Source: Maricaulis alexandrii (GTDB taxonomy: Bacteria; Pseudomonadota; Alphaproteobacteria; Caulobacterales; Maricaulaceae). From it: a DNA stretch of 64,000 bases. A program made the translations under genes and the position numbers. Where the stretch lies: the NCBI RefSeq assembly GCF_005871165.1, contig NZ_SWKP01000006.1:494630-558629 (forward strand). The letters run 5' to 3'. Shown here in pieces: positions 7,016-16,952 of the stretch (its first letter is position 1; the number at the start of each line of letters is the position of its first letter). The notes under the pieces are model-generated. The model ran no database searches. It saw only the letters and a program-made list of their open reading frames with translations, and was not told the DNA's origin.

Positions 7016-8590
7016 CTATTCCGCGGCTTCCAGGTCGTCGCTGGACGGGGTCCAGCGCAGGACGGGCTGGCGGGCGGCGCGGGTTTCGTCGAGGCGTTTG
7101 GTCGGGGCGTGGACCGGAGCCGCGAGGAAGCGGTCCTTCTCGCCGGACTTGGCCGCCAGGGCGAGCGCTTCGAGGACTTCGGTGAAGCGGTCCAGGCCGC
7201 CCTTGCTCTCCGTCTCGGTCGGCTCGATCAGCATGGCACCATGGACGACCAGCGGGAAATACATGGTCATCGGGTGATAGCCCTCATCGATCATCGCCTT
7301 GGCGAAATCGAGGGTGGAGACGCCGGTATCCTTGAGGAAGCGATCGTCGAACAAGGCTTCGTGCATGCAATAGCCGTCAAAGGCCTGGGTCATGACATGT
7401 TTGAGACGGGCCTGGATGTAGTTGGCATTCAGGACCGCATCATCAGCGACCTGTTTCAGACCATCCGAACCATGGCTCATCATGTAGGTCAGGGCGCGGG
7501 TGAACATGCCCATCTGGCCATGGAAAGCGGCCATGCGGCCAAAGGGCTCGCCCTCGGCTTCGCTCTCATGCTCGACCAGATGCCAGCTCCCCTTCTCCGT
7601 CTGCGCCACATAGGGCACCGGCGCGAAGGGCGCGAGCGCATCGGACAGGACCGTCGGGCCGGAACCCGGACCACCGCCGCCATGCGGGGTGGAGAAGGTC
7701 TTGTGCAGATTGATGTGCATGGCATCGACACCGAGATCGCCCGGACGGACCCGGCCGACAATGGCGTTGAAATTGGCGCCGTCGCAGTAGAAATAACCGC
7801 CCGCCTCATGGATCAGGTCGGCGATCTCGCGGATATCCCGCTCGAACAGGCCACAGGTGTTCGGATTGGTCAGCATGATCCCGGCGACATCATCGCCCAG
7901 CTTGGCCTTGAAAGCCTCCATGTCGACCCGGCCCGTCGCGTCAGCGGGGATCTCGTCAACGGTGAAGCCGCACTGGACGGCGGTGGCCGGATTGGTGCCG
8001 TGGGCACTTTCCGGCACCAGGACACGGCGGCGGTTGGTCTGGCCGTCGGCGTCCAGCTTGGCGCGGATCGCCATCATGCCGCAGAACTCGCCATGGGCGC
8101 CGGCTTTCGGCGACAGGGCGACGGCGGGCATGTTGGTCAGCGTCATCAGCCAATGGGCCAGCTCGCCCATCAGGGCATAGGCGCCCTGGACGGTGGAAGC
8201 CGGCTGCATCGGGTGGATATCGGCAAAGCCCGGCAGGCGCGCGATCTTCTCATTGAGACGCGGATTGTGCTTCATCGTGCACGAACCCAGCGGATAGAGC
8301 CCCAGATCGATCGCGTAATTCTTGCGGGACAGGCGCACATAATGGCGCATGGTCTCGGGCTCGGCGAGACCCGGCAGGCCGATCTGGCCCTGACGGTCGA
8401 GGCCGCCCAGACGCGTCTGGCTGTTCTTCGGTTCCGGGAGGTCGACGCCACAATGTTCCAGATTGCCCCGCTCGAAGATGAGCGGTTCGGCCTGTTCCAG
8501 GCCGCGGGATCCGGAGACGGTGTCGGCATAACCGCCGGTGGCGATATTTTCGGCCATGCGGGTGGGACGGCCTTGTGTGTTCATGCCCAT
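7016..8590 (-). CDS. gcvPB: Glycine dehydrogenase (decarboxylating), subunit 2
   Basis: 524 residues, the C-terminal half of the P-protein in organisms that split it in two. It decarboxylates glycine on PLP and passes the aminomethyl group to lipoyl-GcvH. The PLP lysine is in INLHKTFSTPHGGGGPG (Lys297), with the glycine-rich loop behind it; SAHGTNPATA and CDGANFNAIVG are further active-site motifs. The start at 8590 (or Met3) lies 1 base after gcvPA's stop, so translation is coupled. It is the last gene of the operon, followed by a clear terminator. Confidence 0.97.
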   Translation of the reverse strand: MGMNTQGRPTRMAENIATGGYADTVSGSRGLEQAEPLIFERGNLEHCGVDLPEPKNSQTRLGGLDRQGQIGLPGLAEPETMRHYVRLSRKNYAIDLGLYPLGSCTMKHNPRLNEKIARLPGFADIHPMQPASTVQGAYALMGELAHWLMTLTNMPAVALSPKAGAHGEFCGMMAIRAKLDADGQTNRRRVLVPESAHGTNPATAVQCGFTVDEIPADATGRVDMEAFKAKLGDDVAGIMLTNPNTCGLFERDIREIADLIHEAGGYFYCDGANFNAIVGRVRPGDLGVDAMHINLHKTFSTPHGGGGPGSGPTVLSDALAPFAPVPYVAQTEKGSWHLVEHESEAEGEPFGRMAAFHGQMGMFTRALTYMMSHGSDGLKQVADDAVLNANYIQARLKHVMTQAFDGYCMHEALFDDRFLKDTGVSTLDFAKAMIDEGYHPMTMYFPLVVHGAMLIEPTETESKGGLDRFTEVLEALALAAKSGEKDRFLAAPVHAPTKRLDETRAARQPVLRWTPSSDDLEAAE

Positions 8591-8591
8591 C

Positions 8592-9935
8592 TTACAGCAC
8601 TCCTGCCAGCGCCTTGGCGAAGACGGCGAGGTCTTCCGGCGTGTTGGTCTCGGTGGCGGCGACGATCAGATAATTCTCGAACTGGCCCGGGAAGAGACGG
8701 CTGGCGGGCACCCCGCCCAGCACGCCATGGCGCGCCAGATCATTGACGACCTCATCAGCATTCTTCGGCAGTTCGATGGTGAACTCGTTGAAGAAGCTGG
8801 AATTGACCAGGCGGACACCCGGCACGGTTTCCAGCAGATCGGCCAGATCGCAGGCGGTCTCGTGATTGAGACGGGCCAGCGTCTTGATCCCGGTCTCGCC
8901 GAGCAGGGTCATGTGGATGGTCCAGGCCAGCGAGCACAGACCGGAATTGGTGCAGATGTTCGAGGTCGCCTTGTCGCGACGGATATGTTGTTCGCGCGTC
9001 GACAGGGTGAGCACATAGCCGCGGCGGCCATCGGCATCGACGGTCTCGCCGGCCAGACGGCCCGGCATCTGGCGGATGAAGCGACGGTCATCCTTGCAGG
9101 CGAAGAGGCCGACATAAGGGCCCCCGAAATTCAGGCCGACGCCGATCGACTGGCCCTCGCCCACCGCGATGTCCGCGCCCATGGCACCCGGGCTCTCGAC
9201 GAGGCCGAGAGAGACGCATTCGGTGAAGGCGGCAATGACCAGGGCGCCCTTCTCATGGGCGACCTTCGAGATCTCGCGCAGATCATGCAGGCGGCCGAAC
9301 ACGTCGGGGGTCTGCACGACGACGCAGGCGGTCTCGTCATCAATCGCGGCGATCAGTTCGGACAGGTCCGCCTTGCCCGGATCGGTGACAGCGATCTCGA
9401 CGTCGGAATATTTGGCCAGCGTTTTGGAGGCTTCGACATAGTGCGGGTGCACGCCGCCGGCCATGATCGCCTTGTTCCGGCGGGTGACGCGGGCCGCCAT
9501 CATGACGGCTTCGGCGCAGGCCGTGGAGCCGTCATACATGGAGGCATTCGCGACATCCATGCCGGTCAGGAGCGCGACCTGGGTCTGGAATTCGAACAGG
9601 GTCTGCAACGTGCCCTGGGAGATTTCCGGCTGGTAGGGCGTGTAGGCCGTCAGGAATTCGGACCGCTGGATCAGATGATCCACCGTCGCCGGCACATGGT
9701 GCTTGTAAGCGCCCGCCCCCACGAAGAAGGGTGCCTGGCCGGCCGAGATGTTCTGAGCGGCCAGAGCCGAGAGGCTGCGTTCAACCTGCAGCTCGCTCTG
9801 CTTGGTGGGAAGGTCGATCAGACCGTCCAGCCGTGCCGCTTCGGGCACATCGGTGAACAGCTCATCGATGGAAGCGACACCGATCGTGTCGAGCATCGCC
9901 TTCCGGTCGGTCTGTGTATGGGGGAGGTAACGCAT
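8592..9935 (-). CDS. gcvPA: Glycine dehydrogenase (decarboxylating), subunit 1
   Basis: 447 residues, the N-terminal half of the P-protein, which pairs with GcvPB to form the active heterotetramer. Typical motifs are MRYLPHT at the N-terminus, [22 protein letters not shown] and [13 protein letters not shown]. It lacks the PLP lysine, as expected for this subunit. It lies 11 bases downstream of gcvH in the leftward operon. Confidence 0.97.
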   Translation of the reverse strand: MRYLPHTQTDRKAMLDTIGVASIDELFTDVPEAARLDGLIDLPTKQSELQVERSLSALAAQNISAGQAPFFVGAGAYKHHVPATVDHLIQRSEFLTAYTPYQPEISQGTLQTLFEFQTQVALLTGMDVANASMYDGSTACAEAVMMAARVTRRNKAIMAGGVHPHYVEASKTLAKYSDVEIAVTDPGKADLSELIAAIDDETACVVVQTPDVFGRLHDLREISKVAHEKGALVIAAFTECVSLGLVESPGAMGADIAVGEGQSIGVGLNFGGPYVGLFACKDDRRFIRQMPGRLAGETVDADGRRGYVLTLSTREQHIRRDKATSNICTNSGLCSLAWTIHMTLLGETGIKTLARLNHETACDLADLLETVPGVRLVNSSFFNEFTIELPKNADEVVNDLARHGVLGGVPASRLFPGQFENYLIVAATETNTPEDLAVFAKALAGVL

Positions 9936-9946
9936 GCGGTTCAGCC

Positions 9947-10312
9947 TTATGCGGTGTGTGCGTTGTAGGCGGCTTCGTCCATCAGACCGTCGAGCTGGGA
10001 GGCGTCGGACAGTTTGATCTTCACGAACCAGCCGGCGCCGGACGGGTCTTCATTGACCGTGGCGGGCTCGCCCTCGAGGCTGTCATTGATGGCGGTGATC
10101 TCGCCATCGACCGGGGCATAGACCTCGGAAGCGGCTTTCACGGATTCAACGACCGCGAACTCGTCGCCCTTGGCGAGGGTTTTGCCGACTTCGGGAAGCT
10201 CGACGAAGACGACATCGCCGAGCTGGCCGGCGGCGTAAGCGGTGATGCCGACGGTGGCGATGTCGCCCTCGACGGTGATCCATTCATGATCTTCGGTATA
10301 GCGCGTGGTCAT
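9947..10312 (-). CDS. gcvH: Glycine cleavage system H protein
   Basis: 121 residues. The lipoyl carrier shuttles the aminomethyl and reducing groups between P, T and L proteins. The lipoylated lysine lies in [14 protein letters not shown] (Lys59) within the barrel-sandwich fold, and [16 protein letters not shown] is the family start. It sits 27 bases after gcvT. The lipoamide dehydrogenase (L protein) is not in the window and is normally shared with other complexes. Confidence 0.98.
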   Translation of the reverse strand: MTTRYTEDHEWITVEGDIATVGITAYAAGQLGDVVFVELPEVGKTLAKGDEFAVVESVKAASEVYAPVDGEITAINDSLEGEPATVNEDPSGAGWFVKIKLSDASQLDGLMDEAAYNAHTA

Positions 10313-10339
10313 AAGAGTACTCCTGCCCCTGTATTGGAG

Positions 10340-11437
10340 TTAGCCGCGATAGAAATTTGCCGGAACGAACGGCAGTTTGGTGATGGTGGCCGGCCGGGCC
10401 TTGCCCCGGACCAGAACGTCGACCTCGGTGCCCGGTTCCAGGAAGCCGCGGTCGATATAGCCCATGGCGACCGGGCCGTTCACGGTCGGGCCGAAGCCGC
10501 CGGAGGTCACGGTGCCGATGATGTTTCCGTCCTTGTCCGCGATCTCGGCACCTTCACGGGCCGGGGCGCCGGTCAGTTTCAGGCCGACCCGCTTCTGGCA
10601 GGTCTTGTCCTCGATCTGCTGCGCGATCACGGCGGCGCCCGGGAAGTCGCCCCGGTCACGGCGCGTCCGCGCCAGCGCCCAGATCAGCGAGGCTTCGACC
10701 GGCGTGCGGTTCTCATCCATGTCATGGCCATAGAGGCAAAGACCGGCTTCGAGACGCAGGCTGTCGCGCGCGCCCAGGCCGATGGCCTCCACCTCGTCCT
10801 GCGCCAGCAGGAGACGGGCGATCTGGTCGGCCTTGTCAGCCGGAATGGAAATCTCGAACCCGTCCTCGCCGGTATAGCCGGAGCGGGACATGTAAACCTC
10901 GACACCGTCCAGTTCGAACGTGCCGCATTGCATGAAGATCATCTCGCAGGCGGACGGGCAGAGGCGCGCCATCACATCCTTGGCCGCCGGCCCCTGCAGC
11001 GCCAGCAGCGCGCGGTCGTCCAGACGGACCAGCTTGCCCTTGCCGGCGGTGGCGGCTTCGATATGGGCGAAATCATTGTCCTTGGTGGCCGCATTCACGA
11101 CCAGGAAAAGGTGCTCACCCCAAGGGCGCGACACCATGAGGTCGTCGCGGATACCGCCCTTTTCGTTGAGCAGGAGCGTATATTTCTGTTCGCCGGAATT
11201 GAGGGCGGAAAGATCCGCCGTGATCAGGGCTTCCAGGGCGGCTTCATCGCCTTCATAGCGGGCCTGGCCCATATGCGAGACATCGAACAGACCGGCCTTT
11301 TCACGGGTCTGCTTGTGCTCACCCATGATCCCCAGCGGGTATTGCACCGGCATGTCATAGCCGGCGAAGGGCACCATTTTGCCGCCCAGTTCGACATGAA
11401 GGGCGTGGAGCGGAGTTTTGAGAAGCGTGTCGGTCAT
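10340..11437 (-). CDS. gcvT: Aminomethyltransferase (glycine cleavage T protein)
   Basis: 365 residues. It releases ammonia from the aminomethyl-lipoyl H protein and makes 5,10-methylene-THF. The family N-terminus (LHALHVELGGKMVPFAGYDMPVQY), GLFDVSHMGQ and the folate-site region RSGYTGEDGFEI are present. It is the first gene of the gcv operon, about 50 bases downstream of the second aptamer of the glycine riboswitch, so expression should be switched on by glycine. Confidence 0.97.
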   Translation of the reverse strand: MTDTLLKTPLHALHVELGGKMVPFAGYDMPVQYPLGIMGEHKQTREKAGLFDVSHMGQARYEGDEAALEALITADLSALNSGEQKYTLLLNEKGGIRDDLMVSRPWGEHLFLVVNAATKDNDFAHIEAATAGKGKLVRLDDRALLALQGPAAKDVMARLCPSACEMIFMQCGTFELDGVEVYMSRSGYTGEDGFEISIPADKADQIARLLLAQDEVEAIGLGARDSLRLEAGLCLYGHDMDENRTPVEASLIWALARTRRDRGDFPGAAVIAQQIEDKTCQKRVGLKLTGAPAREGAEIADKDGNIIGTVTSGGFGPTVNGPVAMGYIDRGFLEPGTEVDVLVRGKARPATITKLPFVPANFYRG

Positions 11438-11489
11438 TCATCGGGTCCTAGCGTTGGGGGCGGTCCCGCAAACCCGATCGGGTGTGCAA

Positions 11490-11703
11490 GCCTGGCCCCC
11501 GCTGTCCCGATAACCTGAGAGATTCCGCGACTATCCCGTATGCCGTCCGATCCACGGCAGGATGCGCTTGCTCCGTCGGTGGGACGGGCAAAACCCGTCC
11601 ACTTTCCAGCGTTTATCTCTCCCGCGGTCCTTTGGCCTGAGCGTTTCCGGGGCGGTTGCGCCTTCGGCGCCGGCGTTATTTGCCGGTCTCTCCCGCGGGG
11701 AGT
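11490..11703 (-). promoter_or_regulatory. Tandem glycine riboswitch (two aptamers) upstream of gcvT
   Basis: On the minus strand, aptamer 1 (about 11617-11703) shows the family hallmarks: CGGGAGAGACCGGC, CGCCGAAGGCGCAACC, then GAAACGCTCAGG and AAAGGACCGCGGGAGAG. Aptamer 2 (about 11494-11610) keeps ACGGAGCAAGC, GGAATCTCTCAGG and a closing GGACAGCGGGG, but is more diverged. The order and spacing, directly upstream of the glycine cleavage operon, match the known class in which bound glycine turns on gcv expression. Boundaries are approximate. Confidence 0.93.
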
Positions 11704-11749
11704 TTGGTCCTGCAGCCACGGAAATGAGCCCGTTTCGCAATTGCAGCGG

Positions 11750-11777
11750 ACTCTATGATTCCGGCCCCAAGAGTCAA
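11750..11777 (-). promoter_or_regulatory. Candidate promoter for the glycine riboswitch-gcv operon
   Basis: On the minus strand TTGACT (plus 11772-11777) is followed by a 16-base spacer and TAGAGT (plus 11750-11755). It lies about 45 bases before aptamer 1 and just after the end of the gene at 11791-12189, where a gcv promoter is needed. Confidence 0.55.
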
Positions 11778-11790
11778 TCTCGCAGGGCGG

Positions 11791-12189
11791 TTAATTTGCC
11801 GACGGCGACAGAGCGAAACAATGACCCAGAGCGCCCTGGAGCAGGCTCGCGAACTGCCCCTGAACCTCCGGCGCCATGGCTCCTGCCTCGGCGGCAGCGG
11901 TATCCCGTGCCCCTTCCCAATCCTCGATCATGGACTGATCCTGGAGCGAGCCTTGGGAACCCAGTGCAAAGACGCGATAGACCGGTTCACTGGACGTTTC
12001 CTGAAGATGGCCATCCAGGCAGGAACAGAATTCAACATAGTCGGCCGGTACTCCGCCGCCATTATAGCCAACCTGCTGGATCTGGCAGGCGTGCTGCATC
12101 CATTCCGAATACTGATCCGGATTTCCGGGAAAATCCGTGGCGGTTGCTGTCAGGGCAAGTCCGGCAATCAGGCTGGCAATCATGATCAT
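11791..12189 (-). CDS. Secreted hypothetical protein with four cysteines
   Basis: 132 residues. The N-terminus (MIMIASLIAGLALTATATDF) is a signal peptide with probable cleavage after ATA. The mature part has four Cys (HACQIQ, FCSCLDG, GHCFAL), suggesting two disulfides in the periplasm. I do not recognise the family. It lies downstream of argS in the same direction and upstream of the gcv promoter. The ribosome site (AGGGATG ATC region) is modest; Met3 could also be the start. Confidence 0.6.
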   Translation of the reverse strand: MIMIASLIAGLALTATATDFPGNPDQYSEWMQHACQIQQVGYNGGGVPADYVEFCSCLDGHLQETSSEPVYRVFALGSQGSLQDQSMIEDWEGARDTAAAEAGAMAPEVQGQFASLLQGALGHCFALSPSAN

Positions 12190-12259
12190 CCCTCCCGTTC
12201 AAGAAGGGAGCATAGCCCGGTTTCGCCAAATCCGCTTCCCCTGAACCGGGGAGGTCACC

Positions 12260-14026
12260 CTACATCCGCTCCGGCGCTTCCATCCCGAGCAGGTGGAGGC
12301 AAAGCTCCAGCTGTTTCAGCGTGGCCTGGGCCAGGGCCAGACGCGAGGCTTTCACCACATCATCCTCAGCCGACAGGATCGGGCAGGCCGAATAGAATTT
12401 CGAGAAGGCCTGAGCCAGCGTGAAGGCGTGGTCGCAGATGGTGTTCGGCGCCCGGTTTTCGCAGGCCTGGTCCAGCGCGGCACCGAAGGCGTCCAGCGAC
12501 AGGACCAGATCGCGCTCCTCGGCGGCATCGGCCTGGATCGAACCCGGCTTCACACCGGCCTCCTCGGCCCGGCGCATCAGGGATTTCACCCGGACGGCGG
12601 CGTAGAGGAGGTAAGGACCGGTCTTGCCTTCGAAACTGGTGAAACGGTCCAGATCGAAGACGTAATTCGTGGTCCGGTAATTCTGCAGATCGGCGAATTT
12701 GATCGCGGCGAGCCCCACCATGCGGGCGACCCGGTCATGTTCCTCGGCGCCGACATCGGCCGCCAGACCGGCCTCTTTCAGGCGTTCGTCGGCCCGCTGG
12801 ATGGCGCTGGAGATCAGGTCAGCGAGACGGAAAGTGCCGCCATCACGCGTGCGCAGGCGCTTGCCATCCTTGCCGTTCACCGTCCCGAATTTCACATGCT
12901 CCAGCGCGCCCTCGGCAGCCAGGCCGGCCTTCTCGGCGGCGCGGAAGACCTGTTCGAAATGGTCCGACTGGGCCAGGTCGACGACATAGAGCGTCAGGTC
13001 CGGGCCGATGGTCTGCTTGCGGTCCAGAATGGTGGCCAGGTCGGTCGTGCCATAGAGCGCCGCCCCGGTCTTGGAGACCAGGATGAGCGGTGCCAGCTCC
13101 TTCTTGTCACCCTCGCGGGCGACACGCACGACCCAGGCGCCATCGCTTTCCTCGGCGACACCGCGCGCCTTGAAGTCCTCGACCAGGCCGGGGATGAGCG
13201 GATCGGCATCGCTTTCGCCCTTCCACAGGTCGAAATGCACGCCCAGCGCCCCGAAATCCTTTTTCAGGGCGGCCACGGACACGTCGATGAAATGCTTGAG
13301 CAAGGCACGATAGCCCGGGCGTCCGGCCTGAAGCTCGGCCGTCGCGGCGCGGGACCGTTCCAGACGGGCTTCATCCGACTTGGCCTTGGCCGAAGCCTGC
13401 GGGTAAAGCCGCGCGAGGTCTTCGATATCGACCGGCGGCTCGGACGGATAGCCGTCCGTGATGGCGGCGTCGAAATAGGGAAGATCCGGCTGCTCGTCTT
13501 CCAGCTCGGTGATGAGATGGCCCATTTGCAGGCCCCAATCGCCGAGATGGATATCGGAGACGACCTCATCGCCCCGGAAGCGGAAAAGCCGCTGCAGGCT
13601 GTCACCCAGAACGGAGGAGCGCAGATGGCCGACATGCATCGGCTTGGCCACGTTCGGCCCACCGAAATCGATCATCACCTTGCGCGGCGTCTCCACCACG
13701 TCCGCACCGGCCCGCTCATCGGCTGCGATCTCGGCGGCGCGTTCGGAATAGAGGTGCTCGGCCGGGCGCAGATTGATGAAGCCCGGGCCGGCGATCTCGG
13801 CCGCGCCGATTTGCGGCAGGCCGTGCAGGAACTCGACCAGCTTGCCGGCCAGCTCCCGCGGATTGGTCTTCGCCTGCTTGGCCGCCGGCATGGCGCCATT
13901 GCACTGGAAGGGAAAGACTTCCGGGTTCTGCTTGGACGGGGTGACACGGCCCAGCTCGCGCGGAAGCTCGAGGGAAGCAAACGCGTCGCCCAGCGCGGCG
14001 CTGAGCTGATCGGCAATTGAAGGCAT
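12260..14026 (-). CDS. argS: Arginyl-tRNA synthetase
   Basis: 588 residues from the ATG at 14026 (MPSIADQLSAALG); an upstream in-frame start would run back into the preceding gene and adds a non-family tail. It charges tRNA-Arg in the cytoplasm. The class I HIGH motif is AKPMHVGHLRSS, and the KMSK position is the degenerate LRTRDGG seen in many ArgS enzymes. The N-terminal Add1-like domain and the C-terminal DALR anticodon-binding domain (residues about 470-588, ending LHLLGMEAPERM) are present. It starts 4 bases after the lipoprotein gene at 14031. Confidence 0.97.
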   Translation of the reverse strand: MPSIADQLSAALGDAFASLELPRELGRVTPSKQNPEVFPFQCNGAMPAAKQAKTNPRELAGKLVEFLHGLPQIGAAEIAGPGFINLRPAEHLYSERAAEIAADERAGADVVETPRKVMIDFGGPNVAKPMHVGHLRSSVLGDSLQRLFRFRGDEVVSDIHLGDWGLQMGHLITELEDEQPDLPYFDAAITDGYPSEPPVDIEDLARLYPQASAKAKSDEARLERSRAATAELQAGRPGYRALLKHFIDVSVAALKKDFGALGVHFDLWKGESDADPLIPGLVEDFKARGVAEESDGAWVVRVAREGDKKELAPLILVSKTGAALYGTTDLATILDRKQTIGPDLTLYVVDLAQSDHFEQVFRAAEKAGLAAEGALEHVKFGTVNGKDGKRLRTRDGGTFRLADLISSAIQRADERLKEAGLAADVGAEEHDRVARMVGLAAIKFADLQNYRTTNYVFDLDRFTSFEGKTGPYLLYAAVRVKSLMRRAEEAGVKPGSIQADAAEERDLVLSLDAFGAALDQACENRAPNTICDHAFTLAQAFSKFYSACPILSAEDDVVKASRLALAQATLKQLELCLHLLGMEAPERM

Positions 14027-14030
14027 GTGT

Positions 14031-14606
14031 CTAGTCCTGGCCGGCCGCCACGCGGAAGCGCTGTCCGGAACGGTTGAAGGCAATCTGTTCAGGCGTCAGC
14101 TCGAAGCCGACAATGATCTCGAAGTTCAGGCCCGACGTGGTTTCGTCAGCCCGCGGAATGGAGATCGCATCAATGGTCTCGGTCAGATAGACGCGATCCT
14201 CGCCCTCGTCGAAACGCACCGTGATCGGGAAGACTTCCTTGTGGATCACGGCCGAGTCGCGGCGGGTGACCGCCACGAAATACTCATAGGTCCGCGACTG
14301 GCCATTGGCGGCCGGTCCGCGGCCGAAACCCATGTCGAGTTCCAAATTCGCCAGGATCGGGCGTTCGCCATAATAGCTGCACAGGGAGCGCACGGCGAGA
14401 ATCTCGCCGGTGAAGCCGACATTCTCGTACGCCACTTCGCCATCAATCTCGACCAGGCGGTGCGCGTCGTACAGCGACAGGGCTGACGGGCACGGTCCCG
14501 CATTCGGTTCCGGCGACTCCAGAACACTGGACACCGACTGGCAACCGGAAAGCAGACCCGCAGCGAAGGCGAGAGCGGCGAAAGAACGCACGGAACTGGA
14601 AAACAT
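14031..14606 (-). CDS. Predicted lipoprotein of unknown function
   Basis: 191 residues. The signal sequence [22 protein letters not shown] has a lipobox (LSGC, lipidated Cys22), so the product is probably anchored in an envelope membrane. The mature protein is beta-rich and contains [19 protein letters not shown] and [13 protein letters not shown]. Related uncharacterised lipoproteins are common in this group, but I cannot name a function. It is divergent from ispH and probably co-transcribed with argS (4-base gap). Confidence 0.75.
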   Translation of the reverse strand: MFSSSVRSFAALAFAAGLLSGCQSVSSVLESPEPNAGPCPSALSLYDAHRLVEIDGEVAYENVGFTGEILAVRSLCSYYGERPILANLELDMGFGRGPAANGQSRTYEYFVAVTRRDSAVIHKEVFPITVRFDEGEDRVYLTETIDAISIPRADETTSGLNFEIIVGFELTPEQIAFNRSGQRFRVAAGQD

Positions 14607-14728
14607 TGTGCACTACCTGTCCTGGGAACGGACCCCGCCACTGGATAGCGGCCGGGCACTTTGTTAGGACGGTCATACGATGCGTGTGCGGCTTCCGCAA
14701 CGTCATCGCTGAAGGAGATTCCGCGAGC

Positions 14729-15676
14729 ATGTCTTCGACCCGCCCCCAACTGACAATCCGGCTCGCCGCGCCACGCGGCTTCTGCGCCGGTGTGGACCGC
14801 GCCATCCAGATCGTGGAGCGGGCCCTGGAGCGTTTCGGTGCGCCGGTCTATGTGCGCCATGAAATCGTGCACAACCGCCATGTCGTGGAACGCCTGGAAG
14901 CGATGGGGGCGGTCTTCGTGGAAGAACTGGACCAGTGCCCGGATGACCGGCCGGTCGTGTTTTCCGCCCATGGCGTGCCCAAACAGGTGCCCGCCGAAGC
15001 CGAACGCCGCAACATGATCTATGTCGATGCCACCTGTCCGCTGGTGTCCAAGGTCCATGTCGAGGCCCAGCGCCACGAAGACAATGGCGATGAAATCCTT
15101 CTGATCGGCCATGCCGGCCACCCGGAAGTGATCGGCACGATGGGGCAATTGCCCGACGGCACGATGACGCTGATCGAGACGATCGATGACGCGGAAACCT
15201 TCCAGCCCAAGGATCCCGACCGCCTCGCCTTCGTGACACAGACCACCCTGTCCGTGGACGACACGTCGGCCATTGTCGATGTCCTGCAGGCGCGCTTTCC
15301 CAATATGAAAGCCCCTCACAAGGAAGACATTTGTTACGCGACCACCAATCGCCAGGCCGCCGTGAAGGCACTGGCTCCACATTGCGACATCGTCTTCGTG
15401 ATCGGGGCGCCCAATTCATCCAACTCGGTCCGGCTGGTGGAGGTCGCCCTGCGCGCCGGCGCGCCGCGGGCCCAGCTGGTGTCCTGCGCGGCGGATGTCG
15501 ACTGGGACTCGCTCGGCGATGTCAGCTCTGTCGGCGTCACGGCCGGTGCTTCAGCCCCGGAAGATCTCGTCCAGGGCGTGATCGAGGCCTTCGAGGCGCG
15601 GTTCGACGTCACGCAGGAAGATGTCCGGGTGACCGAGGAAGACATCGTGTTTAAGCTTCCCCGCGCCGTCGCCTGA
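14729..15676 (+). CDS. ispH: 4-hydroxy-3-methylbut-2-enyl diphosphate reductase
   Basis: 315 residues from the ATG at 14729, 10 bases after GAAGGAGA; upstream extension would add Cys-rich non-family sequence. It catalyses the last step of the MEP isoprenoid pathway, giving IPP and DMAPP. The 4Fe-4S ligands are Cys19 ([10 protein letters not shown]), Cys103 (DATCPLVSK) and Cys202 ([10 protein letters not shown]); the substrate histidines are in HEIVHN and SAHGVP. It is the head of a rightward run ending in rnhA. Confidence 0.97.
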   Translation: MSSTRPQLTIRLAAPRGFCAGVDRAIQIVERALERFGAPVYVRHEIVHNRHVVERLEAMGAVFVEELDQCPDDRPVVFSAHGVPKQVPAEAERRNMIYVDATCPLVSKVHVEAQRHEDNGDEILLIGHAGHPEVIGTMGQLPDGTMTLIETIDDAETFQPKDPDRLAFVTQTTLSVDDTSAIVDVLQARFPNMKAPHKEDICYATTNRQAAVKALAPHCDIVFVIGAPNSSNSVRLVEVALRAGAPRAQLVSCAADVDWDSLGDVSSVGVTAGASAPEDLVQGVIEAFEARFDVTQEDVRVTEEDIVFKLPRAVA

Positions 15677-15715
15677 GACCGGACTGTTCCGGGTCGGACG
15701 GCCGAGTGAGGCAGG

Positions 15716-16147
15716 ATGGCCAAAGCGCAAAACAAGACCCAGCCGACGACGGTGTCTCCGGACGATTACATCGCCGGGATCGATCATCCCGTACGCCGTG
15801 AGGATGCCGCGGTCCTGCTGGACCTGATGCGCCGCATCACCGGCTGGGACGCGCGCATGTGGGGGCCGTCCATCGTCGGTTTCGGCCAGTATCACTACAC
15901 CTATGAGAGTGGTCGCGAAGGCGATTTCATGCGCACCGGGTTTTCCGCGCGCAAGGCCAATCTCGTGGTCTACATCCTGCCCGGCTACACGGATTTCAGC
16001 GAGATACTGACCCGCCTGGGCAAGCACAAGCTGGGCAAATCCTGTCTCTACATCAACAAGCTGACCGATGTGGACTTGGCCGTGCTGGAAGAACTGATCC
16101 GAGCCGGACTGGCCGACATGGCCGAAAAATATCCCGAAGGTGCCTGA
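15716..16147 (+). CDS. DUF1801 domain protein
   Basis: 143 residues with the DUF1801 pattern: YIAGIDHPVRREDAAVLLDLMRRITG, then MWGPSIVGFGQYHYTY, then a C-terminal GKSCLYINKLTDVDLAVLEELI. Members are small cytoplasmic proteins of unresolved function related to the YdhG/YobT set. It follows ispH by 39 bases and its stop overlaps the next start (ATGA). Confidence 0.85.
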   Translation: MAKAQNKTQPTTVSPDDYIAGIDHPVRREDAAVLLDLMRRITGWDARMWGPSIVGFGQYHYTYESGREGDFMRTGFSARKANLVVYILPGYTDFSEILTRLGKHKLGKSCLYINKLTDVDLAVLEELIRAGLADMAEKYPEGA

Positions 16148-16518
16148 TGTCCCCCTCCCCCAAATCCGTGGTCGATACCTGGGTGAAGGCCTTCAATGCC
16201 GCCGATGTGGACGCGCTCGCCGCGCTCTATCACCCCGATGCCGTCAATCATCAAACGGCCTACGCGCCGCTGGAAGGCCGCGACAATATCCGCCGCCTGT
16301 TCGAGACGGAGTTCGCCCGTGCGACCATGGTCTGCAATGTCGAGAACCTGTTCGAGGACGGGGATTGGGCGATCCTGGAATGGACCGATCCGAACGGACT
16401 GCGCGGATGTGGGTTCTTTCATGTCGTCGACGGACTGATCCGGCTACAACGCGGCTACTTTGACCGGCTGACCTTCTACAAGGCCCAGAACATCCCCTTG
16501 GACGACATTATCGCGTGA
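16147..16518 (+). CDS. SnoaL/NTF2-like protein
   Basis: 123 residues with the cone-shaped NTF2-like fold signature: [28 protein letters not shown] at the N-terminus, [15 protein letters not shown] and a C-terminal strand-rich part [21 protein letters not shown]. Such proteins bind small ligands or act as isomerases/hydrolases; the substrate cannot be told. It overlaps the gene before (ATGA) and rnhA after by 4 bases, so the three are translationally coupled. Confidence 0.85.
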   Translation: MSPSPKSVVDTWVKAFNAADVDALAALYHPDAVNHQTAYAPLEGRDNIRRLFETEFARATMVCNVENLFEDGDWAILEWTDPNGLRGCGFFHVVDGLIRLQRGYFDRLTFYKAQNIPLDDIIA

Positions 16519-16952
16519 CCCAGATCATCATTCATACCGACGGCGCCTGTTCGGGAAATCCCGGACCGGGCGGATGGGGCGCCATTCTGGAGTGGAATGG
16601 CCACCGCAAGGAACTCAAGGGCGGCGAGCCGGAAACCACCAATAACCGCATGGAAATGATGGCCGCGATCAAGGCGCTCGAAGCGCTGAAACGGTCGGAC
16701 AAGGACATCATCCTGATCACCGACAGCGTCTATCTGCGCGACGGCATCACCAAGTGGATTCATGGCTGGAAGAAGCGCGGCTGGAAAACCGCCGACAAGA
16801 AGCCGGTCAAGAATGTCGATCTCTGGCAGCATCTGGACGAACTGGTCCGCCAGCACTCGATCGAGTGGCGCTGGGTGAAGGGCCATGCCGGCGACCCCGG
16901 CAATGAGCGGGCCGATGAACTGGCCCGCGAAGGGCTTGCCGAAGCGCGCTAG
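16515..16952 (+). CDS. rnhA: Ribonuclease HI
   Basis: 145 residues, starting with GTG at 16515. It removes RNA from RNA-DNA hybrids such as primers and R-loops. All catalytic residues are seen: Asp9 ([14 protein letters not shown]), Glu47 (NNRMEMMAA), Asp70 (LITDSVY), His124 (VKGHAG) and Asp134 (NERADELA). Its stop TAG shares the CTAG at 16949-16952 with the stop of the convergent histidine kinase gene. Confidence 0.98.
   Translation: MTQIIIHTDGACSGNPGPGGWGAILEWNGHRKELKGGEPETTNNRMEMMAAIKALEALKRSDKDIILITDSVYLRDGITKWIHGWKKRGWKTADKKPVKNVDLWQHLDELVRQHSIEWRWVKGHAGDPGNERADELAREGLAEAR

Noticed and set aside
7109..9968. Two long + strand frames (545 and 476 residues) opposite gcvPA and gcvPB
   Set aside because: Both are shadows of the certain gcv genes; they have no ribosome sites and no domain.
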